The notes beneath the pieces were generated by a model. It saw nothing but the letters and a program-made list of their open reading frames with translations, did no database searches and was not told where the DNA came from. A program made the position numbers and the translations under genes. Source: an uncultured Roseburia sp. (GTDB lineage: Bacteria > Bacillota > Clostridia > Lachnospirales > Lachnospiraceae). From it: 36,507 nt of DNA. Below, piece by piece: positions 1 to 9,042 of the stretch (positions within the stretch are counted from its first letter, which is position 1; each line of letters opens with the position of its first letter). The stretch lies in the NCBI GenBank assembly GCA_934358955.1, contig CAKRLC010000016.1, positions 1 through 36,507 of the forward strand. Direction: 5' to 3'.

Positions 1-155
1 TCCAGTTCCTGCTGCTTCGCCTGATATTCCTGATCCTTATGATAAATCTTAATGATCTGAAGTGACATTACCACCGCAAAAATAAAAACAATGCAGGTGA
101 TACAGACTCTTCCTATTCGGTTTTCATTCTTCTTTCTCTGTCTTGCGCCAGCCAT
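1..155 (-). CDS. divIC: DivIC/FtsB-family septum formation initiator, N-terminal part only
   Basis: The gene runs off the left edge; about 51 residues are visible. They begin MAGARQRKKN, a basic cytoplasmic tail, followed by one hydrophobic segment (about residues 17-33, VCITCIVFIFAVVMSLQ) and the start of a Gln/Glu/Lys-rich stretch that should become a coiled coil. This is the layout of FtsB/DivIC, a bitopic divisome protein that pairs with FtsL. I chose the ATG at 155 because AGAGGGG sits about 6 nt upstream; an in-frame ATG at 176 has no such site. It follows yabQ on the same strand, as divIC does in Bacillus, which supports the call more than the short sequence does. Confidence 0.72.
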   Translation of the reverse strand, partial: MAGARQRKKNENRIGRVCITCIVFIFAVVMSLQIIKIYHKDQEYQAKQQEL

Positions 156-218
156 TATTACCCCTCTTTTATCCATGATAATAAGATGTTTGCAGGTCAT
201 GTCGCCATGACATCCTCT

Positions 219-686
219 TTACAGTTTACCTATACTTATTCTAATCATTTTTCCAACCTTTTTCAACTGTTTCCAAAAAAAATGAAATATTTTCCAGATT
301 CTTTTTCCAACCGGTGTCAGAAATCTGTGAACTGCCTTTTTATATTGCCTTAACAGCCAGCCCCAGATGCATACATTTACACGGATCACGAATCTGCTGG
401 GCAGGCAAAAATAAAGCAACATTCCGATCACAACACCACCAAGTGCAAAACCACGGATCATTCCGTCATTTTTCTGATAAAGCAGGAGAAAGACTGCGAC
501 TGTGCACAACAGCCAATAGAAAAAATCTTCCACGCCGATCCACACTTCCCCATGCGGCACCAGTCTTCGGAAAATGCGAAACAGGTCATAAACAAAAAAC
601 AGACCTGCCCCGACTAAAATGGACGCCCCTAAAAAAACTGCCTCCCGCAGAATTCCTGCACTGACAAGCGAAGCTGCTTCCTGCAT
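219..686 (-). CDS. yabQ: YabQ spore cortex biosynthesis protein
   Basis: This 155-residue membrane protein has hydrophobic segments at about residues 12-33, 54-71 and 78-98, then a basic, aromatic C-terminal tail. The pattern FFVYDLFRIFRR followed by an FFYWLLC segment is typical of YabQ, an integral membrane protein of the mother cell/forespore envelope needed for spore cortex formation in Bacillus. Its ATG overlaps the yabP stop codon by one base (TAATG), so the two are translationally coupled. DivIC follows after about 60 nt. The assignment rests on length, topology and the yabP-yabQ-divIC order. Confidence 0.85.
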   Translation of the reverse strand: MQEAASLVSAGILREAVFLGASILVGAGLFFVYDLFRIFRRLVPHGEVWIGVEDFFYWLLCTVAVFLLLYQKNDGMIRGFALGGVVIGMLLYFCLPSRFVIRVNVCIWGWLLRQYKKAVHRFLTPVGKRIWKIFHFFWKQLKKVGKMIRISIGKL

Positions 687-973
687 TATTTAAAAAGCCT
701 TCCTAATAAGGATTCTGCCTGTTTTCCTGCTGTCTTGATTTCGGAATATGTCAACGAATCAATCCTTCCTTCGATGTCGACTTCGCCCTTTTCCAGTGAC
801 AGTCTGTTCACATGAAGATCCTGACCCTTGATCAACAGCATCCCAATCTCCGTTTCTAACAGAATTTCTGCTACGTCAAAAGACAACACGTCTATAATGC
901 CACCAAAGGCTCCACTTTTTCTGTTGACCAACAGTACTTTGTGTGCTTTTGAAACATTGTTTTTCTCGTCCAT
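686..973 (-). CDS. yabP: YabP/YqfC-family sporulation protein
   Basis: The protein has 95 residues when started at the ATG at 973, which has GGGAGGAG just upstream; a TTG ten codons further up (1003) lacks a good site. The core, with SFDVAEILLETEIGMLLIKGQDLHV followed by LEKGEVDIEGRIDSLTYS, matches the YabP family, a small beta-rich sporulation protein whose genes sit next to yabQ. It is expected in the mother cell at the cortex-building stage. A sigma-E-like pair (TAATATA at 1022-1028, CGTACTTT at 1002-1009, spacer 12) lies upstream, but the spacing is short, so this is only suggestive. Confidence 0.86.
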   Translation of the reverse strand: MDEKNNVSKAHKVLLVNRKSGAFGGIIDVLSFDVAEILLETEIGMLLIKGQDLHVNRLSLEKGEVDIEGRIDSLTYSEIKTAGKQAESLLGRLFK

Positions 974-1042
974 ATCTCCTCCCGCCCTGCTGTACCGGCT
1001 CAAAGTACGTTTCTAATCCAGTATATTAAGGCGCGTCTGCAA

Positions 1043-1285
1043 TTATGCCAGATATTCAAATAAATCCTTTGCTTCTTCCTTCTTAGTTGTATCCAGGATA
1101 TTTAAAACTCTTACCTTCACACTCTTTGTTCCGAAAGCGATCTCAATAATATCTCCGACCTTTACATTCACGGATGCCTTTGCCGGCTTCCCGTTTACCA
1201 TGACACGTCCTGCGTCACATGCTTCATTTGCGACTGTTCTTCTCTTGATCAGTCGTGAAACTTTTAAAAATTTATCTAATCTCAT
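1043..1285 (-). CDS. rqcP: RqcP (YabO) S4-domain RNA-binding protein
   Basis: The gene encodes 80 residues that are almost entirely one S4 domain: MRLDKFLKVSRLIKRRTVANEACDAGRVMVNGKPAKASVNVKVGD. Its length and its place upstream of yabP match YabO/RqcP of Bacillus, an Hsp15 homologue. RqcP binds 50S subunits carrying stalled peptidyl-tRNA and works with RqcH to add C-terminal alanine tails. A strong terminator (1301-1331) separates it from HU, so it depends on read-through or on a weak promoter I could not place. The ribosome binding site is GAGG, 9 nt upstream. Confidence 0.88.
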   Translation of the reverse strand: MRLDKFLKVSRLIKRRTVANEACDAGRVMVNGKPAKASVNVKVGDIIEIAFGTKSVKVRVLNILDTTKKEEAKDLFEYLA

Positions 1286-1300
1286 TTTCTATTCCTCACC

Positions 1301-1331
1301 AAAAAACGGATCCGGAATACTCCGGACCCGT
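1301..1331 (-). terminator. Intrinsic terminator of HU
   Basis: On the minus strand an 11-bp stem (arms 1306-1316 and 1321-1331, four-base loop) contains a single G-U pair and is followed directly by six T residues. It sits 30 nt past the HU stop codon. Confidence 0.85.
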
Positions 1332-1360
1332 CTCAAACATTCTGCAATATATAAAAACGA

Positions 1361-1636
1361 TTATGCGTTCACCATATCTTTTAAAGCTTTTCCTGCTTTG
1401 AATTTAGGAGCTTTGGAAGCTGGGATAACCATCTCTGCACCACTCTGTGGGTTTCTTCCTGTTCTTTCTGCTCTCTCAGAAACTTCGAATGTTCCGAATC
1501 CAACTAACTGGATTTTCTCACCTTTTTTTAATTCTTCAGCAACGATGTCTGTGAATGCTTTTAAAGCTGCTTCAGCATCTTTTTTGCTTAATTCTGTTTT
1601 CTCAGCCATAGCTGCAACTAATTCTGCTTTGTTCAT
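1361..1636 (-). CDS. hup: HU family DNA-binding protein
   Basis: This 91-residue protein begins [20 protein letters not shown] and carries the HU signature [21 protein letters not shown] (about residues 46-66), where the beta arms hold Arg and the intercalating Pro. HU is a dimeric nucleoid protein that bends DNA. The gene has its own consensus promoter (1705-1733), a GAGGAGGA ribosome binding site and its own terminator, as expected for a highly expressed single-gene unit. The end KALKDMVNA matches the usual HU length. Confidence 0.96.
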   Translation of the reverse strand: MNKAELVAAMAEKTELSKKDAEAALKAFTDIVAEELKKGEKIQLVGFGTFEVSERAERTGRNPQSGAEMVIPASKAPKFKAGKALKDMVNA

Positions 1637-1704
1637 GTCAAAAATTCCTCCTCTGGATTTTTACGTTATAATGTCATGTTTCTTCTAAAAAACCTACATT
1701 CATA

Positions 1705-1733
1705 TTTATACTTGTTTTCTATGCCTTTGTCAA
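1705..1733 (-). promoter_or_regulatory. Sigma-A-type promoter of HU
   Basis: On the minus strand TTGACA (1728-1733) and TATAAA (1705-1710) are separated by 17 bp. This is the best sigma-70-type promoter in the window and fits a strongly expressed HU gene. Confidence 0.8.
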
Positions 1734-1794
1734 GAAAAATCACTGGATTTGCGGCTTTTTTAGCACTTTTTCAGTCTGTTTTTCCGACAGTATT

Positions 1795-3528
1795 CTACAG
1801 CATTTTACTGATCATTGCATGCACAGATTCAGAGAGCGCTTTTGACTTGTCCTCAGCATCCTCAAGAGAGCTTCCTTTTACGCCAAGATAGAATTTTACC
1901 TTTGGTTCTGTTCCGGATGGTCTTACGCATACCCATGCGCCATCTGTCATCTCATAATATAATACATTCGAAGATGGCAGTCCTGTTGGTTTTACTTCAC
2001 CCGTTGCGGTATCTGTGATCGTATCCTTCTTGTAATCACGCACTGCCGTTACTTTGTATCCACCAATCTCGGAAGGTGCATTATCCCTTAATGTATTCAT
2101 GATCTCCTGGATCTTTGCAAGACCTTCAATTCCCTTTAAGGTGATCGATGTCACATCATCTCTGTAATAGCCATAACGCTCATACATAGCAAGCATTGCA
2201 TCCCATAAAGTCATATTCTTTGTCTTATAATATGCTGCTGCTTCACAGAGTGTCATAGATGCAACGACTGCGTCCTTATCTCTTGCATAGGTTCCTGTCA
2301 GACAGCCATAGCTTTCTTCCATACCGAACAGATAAGTTCCCTTTCCTGTCTGCTCAAATTCTAAAATCTTCTGTCCAATGAACTTAAATCCGGTCAGAAC
2401 CTCAACAAGCTGGATGCCATAATAATCCGCAATTGCGTCTGCCATATTGGTAGAAACGATAGAACGGATAAATGCTCCATCCTTTGGAAGTCCGTATAAT
2501 TCTTTTCTCTGTCCGATCACATAATCTCCGATCAGACAACCGGACATATTACCTGTCAGACTATGGTATTCACCAGTTTTGGAATCCTTTACATAAACGC
2601 CAAGACGATCTGCATCCGGATCTGTTGCAAGGATCAGGTCTGCATCTACCTTCTTGCCAAGAGCCAGTCCTAATTCAAAAGCCTCAGCTGCCTCCGGGTT
2701 CGGATAGCTTACAGTTGGGAAATCCCCATCCGGAAGCTCCTGCTCAGGTACAACATAAACATTTTTAAATCCAAGTTCCTTTAATACACGGCGAACCGGA
2801 ATATTTCCTGTTCCGTGAAGTGGGGAGTAAACGATCTTAAGCTCACCGCCAACCTGATCGATACAATCCTGATGTAAAACAAGCTTTTTCAGCTCTGCAA
2901 TATATGGATCATCCACATCGGCACCGATCACCTGATACAGTCCGGCTGCTACGGCAGCATCTTTCTCCATCGTTTTAACATTTGCATAATCTGTTACTTT
3001 CTTAACCTCATCCATGATACCTGTATCATGTGGTGGTGTGATCTGTGCGCCATCTTCCCAGTATACCTTATATCCGTTATATTCCGGTGGGTTATGGCTG
3101 GCAGTAATGTTAATTCCTGCTGTACATCCCAATTTACGAACAGCATAAGAAAGTTCCGGTGTAGGACGAAGAGATTCGAATACATATGCTTTAATGCCGT
3201 TTGCAGCAAGACATAATGCTGCTACATCTGCAAATTCCGGAGACATATGTCTGGAATCATATGCAATAGCCACCCCTTTTGCCTGGGCATTCACATTGCA
3301 GATATAATTGGCAAGTCCCTGTGTTGCTTTGCGTACCGTATATACATTCATGCGGTTTGTTCCTGCACCGATCACGCCGCGGAGTCCTGCTGTACCAAAT
3401 TCCAGTTCCATATAAAAACGATCTTCTATTTCCTTCTCATCCTGTGCAATCGCTTTCAGTTCTGCTTTTGTGGCATCATCGAAGTATGGATTATTTAACC
3501 ATTCTTCATAGGTTTCTTTGTATCCCAT
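1795..3528 (-). CDS. pgcA: Phosphoglucomutase/phosphomannomutase (alpha-D-phosphohexomutase family)
   Basis: This 577-residue enzyme interconverts hexose 1- and 6-phosphates. The catalytic phosphoserine loop TASHNP is at residues 142-147 (Ser144), the metal loop TDPDADRLG lies near 303-311, a GMEESYG sugar-binding motif follows, and RPSGTEPKVKFY near the C-terminus is the phosphate-binding domain. Length matches the PgcA-type enzymes of Bacillota. It supplies glucose 1-phosphate for UDP-glucose and for ADP-glucose made by GlgC elsewhere in the window, although the genes are not linked in an operon. The ATG at 3528 has a strong AGGAGG site, and its own promoter lies at 3619-3647. Confidence 0.93.
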   Translation of the reverse strand: MGYKETYEEWLNNPYFDDATKAELKAIAQDEKEIEDRFYMELEFGTAGLRGVIGAGTNRMNVYTVRKATQGLANYICNVNAQAKGVAIAYDSRHMSPEFADVAALCLAANGIKAYVFESLRPTPELSYAVRKLGCTAGINITASHNPPEYNGYKVYWEDGAQITPPHDTGIMDEVKKVTDYANVKTMEKDAAVAAGLYQVIGADVDDPYIAELKKLVLHQDCIDQVGGELKIVYSPLHGTGNIPVRRVLKELGFKNVYVVPEQELPDGDFPTVSYPNPEAAEAFELGLALGKKVDADLILATDPDADRLGVYVKDSKTGEYHSLTGNMSGCLIGDYVIGQRKELYGLPKDGAFIRSIVSTNMADAIADYYGIQLVEVLTGFKFIGQKILEFEQTGKGTYLFGMEESYGCLTGTYARDKDAVVASMTLCEAAAYYKTKNMTLWDAMLAMYERYGYYRDDVTSITLKGIEGLAKIQEIMNTLRDNAPSEIGGYKVTAVRDYKKDTITDTATGEVKPTGLPSSNVLYYEMTDGAWVCVRPSGTEPKVKFYLGVKGSSLEDAEDKSKALSESVHAMISKML

Positions 3529-3618
3529 TTATATCTTTCCTCCTAGAAAATATAATATTCGTGAGGCGCCGGATCTTCCTAATACAAACCCCTTCCAAAC
3601 GATCTCACTTATACTTTT

Positions 3619-3647
3619 ATCTTAGCCTTGTTTTGCCTTATTTTCAA
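3619..3647 (-). promoter_or_regulatory. Promoter of the phosphohexomutase gene
   Basis: TTGAAA (3642-3647) and TAAGAT (3619-3624) are spaced by 17 bp on the minus strand, between the CotS-like gene and the mutase. An untranslated leader of about 85 nt follows. Confidence 0.5.
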
Positions 3648-3665
3648 GTATAATTCACGTTTCCA

Positions 3666-4643
3666 TTAAAAAAACTGTCGATAAAATGACTGCAAAAATT
3701 GCTCCTTCTGCAGCTCTTGTCCTGTCACCTTTTCCAGCTTTTCGCGATCTCTCTCTGACAGCCATGTTTTATGCGACTGATTATAATGATTTGCTATTTT
3801 CCAGAACTTTTCCGGATAGGCAAGATAAAAATACAGATAACAAAACTCCTCCTTTCTTAACGCCCGTTCCCTGTTGTAACATTCCAGCAGATCCATCCCC
3901 GTTTTTATGTTCCAGTTGTTTTTTTCCATCATTTTCCGTAGAAAATTAGCAAGGTCTGCAATCTGGAACTGGTAGCTGTAATTCTCCATGTTCACGATTG
4001 CAGACCCTTCTTTTGCAAAAATCAGATTATGCTGATTAAAATCTCCATGGCAAAAGCCACGACGCACATTCGAAGCATCCGCTTCTTTTAAAAGTGCCGT
4101 AACTGCCTCAGCTTTTTTGTAGTATCCCGCATACTGACTCATAAACAGCTCTTCAAAGCCGCTTTTTTTCTTTTTGGAACGGATATAATTGCGTACGAGC
4201 CGCAGTTCCCGGTTATGCTTTTCATATAGCAGAAACAGCCGGTCAGAATCCGTTACTAAAAATGAGGGCACTTCTTCCTGAAATCTTTCCGATTCCCCGT
4301 GAAGGATTGCGAGCATCTTCACCGCACAACGCATATCTTCCTCGCTTTTAGCATCACACTCGGCTCCCCGGTAAGTATTCACCAGAATATACTTCTGTTC
4401 CTCTTCGTCCAGTGAAAATATTTCTCCTTCCTTCGTTGTCATGACCGTCTCGACATTTAACCCCGCTTGCTCCAGAAAAACCAACATTCTGACCAGGAAC
4501 TGTGCACGCTCCTTCGACCCGTTGTATTCCTTTAACGCTTTTATTCCAAGGTTTGTCTCACATAGATAACATTCTCTTCCCTTTGAAATAGATTTTACCT
4601 CTATTTCGTACTGTTCTAACACCTGTTCCGGTCTAAAATACAT
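3666..4643 (-). CDS. CotS-like spore-coat kinase-fold protein, probably catalytically altered
   Basis: The 325 residues have the aminoglycoside-phosphotransferase/choline-kinase fold. A GxxIKALKEYNG nucleotide-lobe region is followed by the Brenner-type loop FCHGDFNQHN (His199, Gly200, Asp201, Asn206). Related proteins (CotS, YsxE, CotI) coat Bacillus spores. The metal-binding acidic motif expected about a dozen residues later, usually an Asp-Phe-Asp/Glu type, reads NME (218-220) before NYSYQFQIADLANFLRK, so phosphotransfer may be weak or lost. The gene follows cca after about 28 nt and probably shares its transcript. Family assignment is good; substrate is unknown. Confidence 0.75.
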   Translation of the reverse strand: MYFRPEQVLEQYEIEVKSISKGRECYLCETNLGIKALKEYNGSKERAQFLVRMLVFLEQAGLNVETVMTTKEGEIFSLDEEEQKYILVNTYRGAECDAKSEEDMRCAVKMLAILHGESERFQEEVPSFLVTDSDRLFLLYEKHNRELRLVRNYIRSKKKKSGFEELFMSQYAGYYKKAEAVTALLKEADASNVRRGFCHGDFNQHNLIFAKEGSAIVNMENYSYQFQIADLANFLRKMMEKNNWNIKTGMDLLECYNRERALRKEEFCYLYFYLAYPEKFWKIANHYNQSHKTWLSERDREKLEKVTGQELQKEQFLQSFYRQFF

Positions 4644-4671
4644 GAACCCCTCCGCTTATCTGCTTTTTACT

Positions 4672-6015
4672 CTATCCTATGTGAGAGGTTCTTATTTTAT
4701 GAACCTGTTTTATAAGCGTTTCTTTTGTATTTGCTTCCGGATATTCTAACACATACTCCAGTAACGCATTCAACATTTCCCCAATCTCTTTTCCAGGCTT
4801 CATGCCATCTTCGATCAGATCTCTTCCGGTCACTGCAAGCTGCTTTATTGACAGGCACTGCTTTTTCTCCATGATCTCTTCGTAAAGCTTTTGATACTGT
4901 TCTACGTAGGAAAGCTTTTCTTCCTGCTTATATTCACTCTGAGCCAAAATATCTGCTCTTTTTACATCAAATAATGCCGGATATTGTTCTTCCCCATTTC
5001 TGTGGATCGCCCGCCGGATTGTCCGCTCTTCTAACGGTGGATTATCATCATGACATGCGATCAGCCGGCATACCCGGTCCGTTGTATCATTATCAAATTT
5101 TAAGCGGCGTAAAATCACTCTTGCCATCTTGCTGCCTTCCTGCGGATGACCGTAAAAATGATCGATTCCGTTATCGTCCACCGTATGGCATGCCGGCTTT
5201 GCAATATCATGAAGTAAGATTGTCAAACGTTCTGCTTTATCCGGCTTGATCTGCTTTAATGCCTCTACTGTATGCATACCCACGGTATAACAATGGTGCG
5301 GATTATGCTGCTCAAGCTTCATCATGGCATCAAATTCAGGAAGAAAGATCCGTGTAAGCCCTGTTTCATATGCTGTCAGGATCCGTTCCGGATGTGCAGA
5401 TGTCAACAGCTTCACCATTTCAACCTGAATGCGTTCTGCACTGACCTTCTGAATGTTTCCTGCAAGCTTTACAATCGCATCCTTTGTCTCCGGTTCGATC
5501 TCAAATCCAAGCTGGGCTGCAAAGCGTACAGCCCTAAGCATTCTTAACGCATCCTCCGAAAACCGTTCCTCTGCAACTCCAACGCAACGGATCCTGCCTC
5601 TTTCTAGATCTCCGGTTCCGTCAAATGCATCGACCAATCCATCCCTCTCATTATATGCCATGGCATTGATCGTAAAATCCCGTCTTTTTAAATCCTCCAG
5701 CAGATTCGACGTAAACTGTACTTCCTTTGGATGTCTGGCATCCTCATATTCTCCGTCGATCCGGTATGTTGTCACTTCAAATCCTTCATGCTCCAGCATG
5801 ACTGTAACCGTACCATGCTGGATTCCCGTATCGATCGTATGGCAAAACAGTGCCTTTACCTGTTCCGGTTTGGCGGATGTCGTAATATCCCAGTCCATCG
5901 GCGTCCTTGCCAGCAGCGTGTCACGTACACAACCGCCTACTGCATAGGCTTCAAACCCATGCTCCATCAATGTCTCTATGATAAACGTTACCTTTTCCGG
6001 TAAAATCATCTTCAT
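4672..6015 (-). CDS. cca: CCA tRNA nucleotidyltransferase
   Basis: This 447-residue class II nucleotidyltransferase adds or repairs the 3' CCA end of tRNA. The N-terminal head has GGCVRD (residues 27-32) and the two catalytic Asp of DWD (41-43). It is followed by the RRDFTINAMAYN motif, the EERFSEDALRMLRAVRFAAQLGFE neck, and an HD-like domain in the C-terminal half (LLHDIAKPACH, HFYGHPQEGS). Extra HD-domain cca enzymes are common in Clostridia. The start MKMILPEK is the only plausible one. It lies about 100 nt downstream of the pseudouridine synthase, on the same strand. Confidence 0.94.
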   Translation of the reverse strand: MKMILPEKVTFIIETLMEHGFEAYAVGGCVRDTLLARTPMDWDITTSAKPEQVKALFCHTIDTGIQHGTVTVMLEHEGFEVTTYRIDGEYEDARHPKEVQFTSNLLEDLKRRDFTINAMAYNERDGLVDAFDGTGDLERGRIRCVGVAEERFSEDALRMLRAVRFAAQLGFEIEPETKDAIVKLAGNIQKVSAERIQVEMVKLLTSAHPERILTAYETGLTRIFLPEFDAMMKLEQHNPHHCYTVGMHTVEALKQIKPDKAERLTILLHDIAKPACHTVDDNGIDHFYGHPQEGSKMARVILRRLKFDNDTTDRVCRLIACHDDNPPLEERTIRRAIHRNGEEQYPALFDVKRADILAQSEYKQEEKLSYVEQYQKLYEEIMEKKQCLSIKQLAVTGRDLIEDGMKPGKEIGEMLNALLEYVLEYPEANTKETLIKQVHKIRTSHIG

Positions 6016-6119
6016 CTTATAAAAAATCCTTTTCTATTAATAAAATATATAAATGCATTACGGATCCGCGTTTTTCCTCACTCTACACCCGTTTTCAAAT
6101 AGTTGAATTTGCAGGTTTC

Positions 6120-6764
6120 TCACTCCAGCTTAAAAGGATTCTCTATTTCAAATTCCATCCGTTTCTTCGTCACCGGATGTTCAAATCCTATTTTATAAGA
6201 GCATAACATCAGCCTGGCTGATTTACTGCCCGTGGCATTATACTTGCGGTCTCCTGTGATCGGGAACCCCGCATGGGAAAGCTGCACACGGATCTGGTGG
6301 TGTCTTCCGGTATCAAGCTGTATCCCAAGCAGTGCCTGTACTCCATTCTCTTCCAGAACTTCGTATTCCAGCACAGCTTTTTTCGCTCCGGGTGTCTTTT
6401 CTGAAACAACCTTTGACAGATTACTTTTTCCATCCCGAAGCAGATAATCTTCCAGTATTCCTTTCTTCTGCTTTGGCACTCCTTCTGTCACTGCATAGTA
6501 AAACTTATCTGCCGCTTTCGTCTGCACCTGCCTGCTCAACGCCGCAGCCGCCTCCTTTGTCCGCGCGAATACCATCACGCCTTCCACCGGCTGGTCAAGC
6601 CTGTGGACTATCCCAATATAAGGTGTTCCTCCTTTTGAGACAACGTAATTTCTCACCATGCTCTCCATGTCCTGCTGTCCGATCCGTTTCGTCTGTGTGG
6701 CTACTCCCGCAGGCTTATGGCAGACAATGACCTGCGCATCTTCATATAAAATCTCAATGTTCAT
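6120..6764 (-). CDS. RluA-family pseudouridine synthase
   Basis: The 214 residues match the minimal catalytic core of RluA/RluD-type RNA pseudouridine synthases without an S4 domain. The catalytic motif is GIVHRLDQPVEGVMVFART with Asp57 as nucleophile, and GRHHQIRVQLSHAGFPITGDRKY is the second conserved block. The target (rRNA or tRNA) cannot be told from sequence. It starts 16 nt after the response regulator stop, so it is probably the third gene of the two-component operon. Confidence 0.9.
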   Translation of the reverse strand: MNIEILYEDAQVIVCHKPAGVATQTKRIGQQDMESMVRNYVVSKGGTPYIGIVHRLDQPVEGVMVFARTKEAAAALSRQVQTKAADKFYYAVTEGVPKQKKGILEDYLLRDGKSNLSKVVSEKTPGAKKAVLEYEVLEENGVQALLGIQLDTGRHHQIRVQLSHAGFPITGDRKYNATGSKSARLMLCSYKIGFEHPVTKKRMEFEIENPFKLE

Positions 6765-6780
6765 AAACTACTTCCTTAAA

Positions 6781-7470
6781 TTATAACTTAAACCGGTATC
6801 CGACACCCCAGATCGTCTCAATATACTGCGGCTTATTTGTATTCATTTCAATCTTTTCACGGATCTTTTTAATGTGGACAGTCACTGTTGCGATATCTCC
6901 GATGGATTCCATATCCCAGATTTCCCGGAAAAGTTCTTCCTTGGTAAATACATGATTTGGATTCTCCGCAAGGAATGTAAGCAGATCAAATTCTTTTGTT
7001 GTAAACTGTTTTTCTTCTTCATTTACCCATACACGGCGTGCGGTCTTATCGATCCGGATGCCACGGATCTCGATAATATCATTCTTTGCTTCGCTGCTTC
7101 CGATCAGTCTCTCATAACGTGCCAGATGTGCTTTCACACGTGCGACCAGCTCACTTGGCGAAAATGGCTTTGTAATATAATCATCTGCGCCAAGTCCTAA
7201 TCCACGGATCTTGTCAATATCATCCTTCTTTGCAGACACCATAAGGATCGGTGTGTTTTTCTCTTCCCGGATTTTCTTGCAGATCTCGAATCCATCTACG
7301 CCCGGCAGCATAAGATCTAAAATATACATATCGAAATCTTCAGATAAAGCTCTGTTTAATCCTGCTGTCCCATCATTTTCTATCTCAACGGTAAATCCAC
7401 TCAATTCCAGATAATCCTTCTCTAAATCTGCAATTGCCTCTTCGTCTTCAATAATTAATATCTTACTCAT
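6781..7470 (-). CDS. OmpR/PhoB-type response regulator
   Basis: This 229-residue protein has a receiver domain (acidic pocket EDE near residue 8-10, phospho-acceptor Asp52 in ILDLMLPGVDG, conserved Lys in DDYITKPF near 102). It is followed by a winged-helix DNA-binding domain ending ETIWGVGYRFKL. The start codon overlaps the end of the upstream histidine kinase by 8 nt, so the two are a coupled pair. Nothing in the neighbourhood identifies the signal or regulon; the partner's long extracytoplasmic loop suggests envelope sensing. Confidence 0.94.
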   Translation of the reverse strand: MSKILIIEDEEAIADLEKDYLELSGFTVEIENDGTAGLNRALSEDFDMYILDLMLPGVDGFEICKKIREEKNTPILMVSAKKDDIDKIRGLGLGADDYITKPFSPSELVARVKAHLARYERLIGSSEAKNDIIEIRGIRIDKTARRVWVNEEEKQFTTKEFDLLTFLAENPNHVFTKEELFREIWDMESIGDIATVTVHIKKIREKIEMNTNKPQYIETIWGVGYRFKL

Positions 7471-8950
7471 TTGGTACCTCCTGATACTTTCTAATTACAA
7501 AATACATCACTGTTCCTATGGATTCTTTACTGGTTGCCCAGATCTTTCCTCCATGGTCTTCAATAATCTTCTTCACGATCGAAAGTCCGATCCCACTGCC
7601 GCCTGTCGCTGAATTTCTTGATGCATCAGCCCGATAAAACCTGTCAAAAATATATGGCAGATCTCTGGCTGCAATTCCACGCCCGTTATCCTCGATCTCC
7701 ACCTGGATAAAATCTCCGACGTCCTTGATCCGAATATTGATCAGGCCCCTCTGTTTATCCAGATACTTAATGGAATTTCCGATGATATTATGGATCACAC
7801 GGCGAAGCTGCTCTGGATCTGCGATGATCTGCGTCTTCTCATCTGCATAATTAAAATAAGACAATCCGATATTCTTTGATTCCAGATCCAGTCCAATCTC
7901 CTCTATGCAGTCATTGAAATAATCTGCAACGTTTAATTTTGCAAAGTTATATGGTATACGGTTCGTGTCAATCTTGGCATACAATGTCAGCTCATTGATC
8001 AGTGTATCCATTTCATTTGCTTTATTGTAAATGGTTTTAATGTATTTTTCCTGCTTCTCCGGTGTATCAGCCACACCATCGATGATTCCCTCTGCGTAGC
8101 CTTTTACCGCTGTGATCGGTGTCTTTAAATCATGTGCAATATTACTGATCAGTGCCTTATTCTCTGATTCGCTGTTGATCTTCTCTTCTGCATTGTCCTT
8201 CAGCCTCTGTCGCATCTCTTCAAAGCTGCGGCAAAGTTCACCAATCTCATCATTGCTCTCGACTTCAACGGTGAAGTCAAGGTTTCCTTCTTTTATATTC
8301 TGCGCTGCCGTCTGAAGCTTCTTGATCGGATTGATCAGACTTGTATAAATCCAGATCGTCAGCATACATGCCGTCAGGATCAGGATCAGTAAAACAGAAA
8401 CCATAATGTCGATCAGCAGGCTCTTTAATTCCGGAACCATCTCTTCAAGCTTCGTTACGATAAACACGCTGCCTTTGCTCTGATCCGGATAGAAAAAATC
8501 AATCTGCTTTACAAGCGCCTGTTCCTCTCCATCAATATAGGTTCCGGAATTGGCATTCTCGTCTGCGCTCCCATAATCCGGCAGCTGCGTCAGAAGTGAT
8601 GGTGCAGCGTTCTTCCCGATATAGGCCAGCACATCTCCCTTTCGTACGATCAGATAGGATGCCTTGTCTTCTAACTGCGCATTCACAGAATCCAGGTAAT
8701 CATTGTCTTCCATTTTTTCCGGATCGTGCTTCACCGTAGCACTGAGATCATTATAAATATTCTTCGTAAATCTGCTCAACAGCTGCACTGAATTCGAGAA
8801 ATAATTGTAGCCGTCACTTTCTACCCCATATGTCTGCTCGATCGCCCTGATCTGAATATGCTGCATACTGAACAATACGACCGTTGCCAGAAAAATCGGT
8901 ACAAAAATAATAATGCAGAATGAAATAATAATCTTAGATTTAAACTTCAT
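7463..8950 (-). CDS. Sensor histidine kinase with HAMP domain
   Basis: The 495-residue membrane kinase has TM1 at about residues 7-29, an extracytoplasmic sensor of about 145 residues, TM2 at about 179-201, a HAMP linker (INPIKKLQTAAQNIKEGNLDFTV), a HisKA dimerisation helix with the phospho-acceptor in IAHDLKTP (His273), and an HATPase domain with the DNGRGI and GGSGIGLSIVKK boxes. The sensor loop has no recognisable CACHE or PAS signature to me. It is translated with its regulator through an 8-nt overlap. The start at 8950 follows an AGAAGG site. Confidence 0.94.
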   Translation of the reverse strand: MKFKSKIIISFCIIIFVPIFLATVVLFSMQHIQIRAIEQTYGVESDGYNYFSNSVQLLSRFTKNIYNDLSATVKHDPEKMEDNDYLDSVNAQLEDKASYLIVRKGDVLAYIGKNAAPSLLTQLPDYGSADENANSGTYIDGEEQALVKQIDFFYPDQSKGSVFIVTKLEEMVPELKSLLIDIMVSVLLILILTACMLTIWIYTSLINPIKKLQTAAQNIKEGNLDFTVEVESNDEIGELCRSFEEMRQRLKDNAEEKINSESENKALISNIAHDLKTPITAVKGYAEGIIDGVADTPEKQEKYIKTIYNKANEMDTLINELTLYAKIDTNRIPYNFAKLNVADYFNDCIEEIGLDLESKNIGLSYFNYADEKTQIIADPEQLRRVIHNIIGNSIKYLDKQRGLINIRIKDVGDFIQVEIEDNGRGIAARDLPYIFDRFYRADASRNSATGGSGIGLSIVKKIIEDHGGKIWATSKESIGTVMYFVIRKYQEVPNE

Positions 8951-9003
8951 ACGATCTACCTTCTGTTTTATTCAAATAAATTAACCATGCTTGTCTTTTC
9001 TGC

Positions 9004-9042
9004 AAAGAAAAAAACAGGTCATGGGAATGATACCCATGACCT
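9004..9042 (-). terminator. Intrinsic terminator of metK
   Basis: On the minus strand a perfect 10-bp stem (arms 9016-9025 and 9033-9042, 7-nt loop) is followed after one base by a T-rich run. It lies about 120 nt beyond the metK stop codon and just ahead of the histidine kinase gene. Confidence 0.85.
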
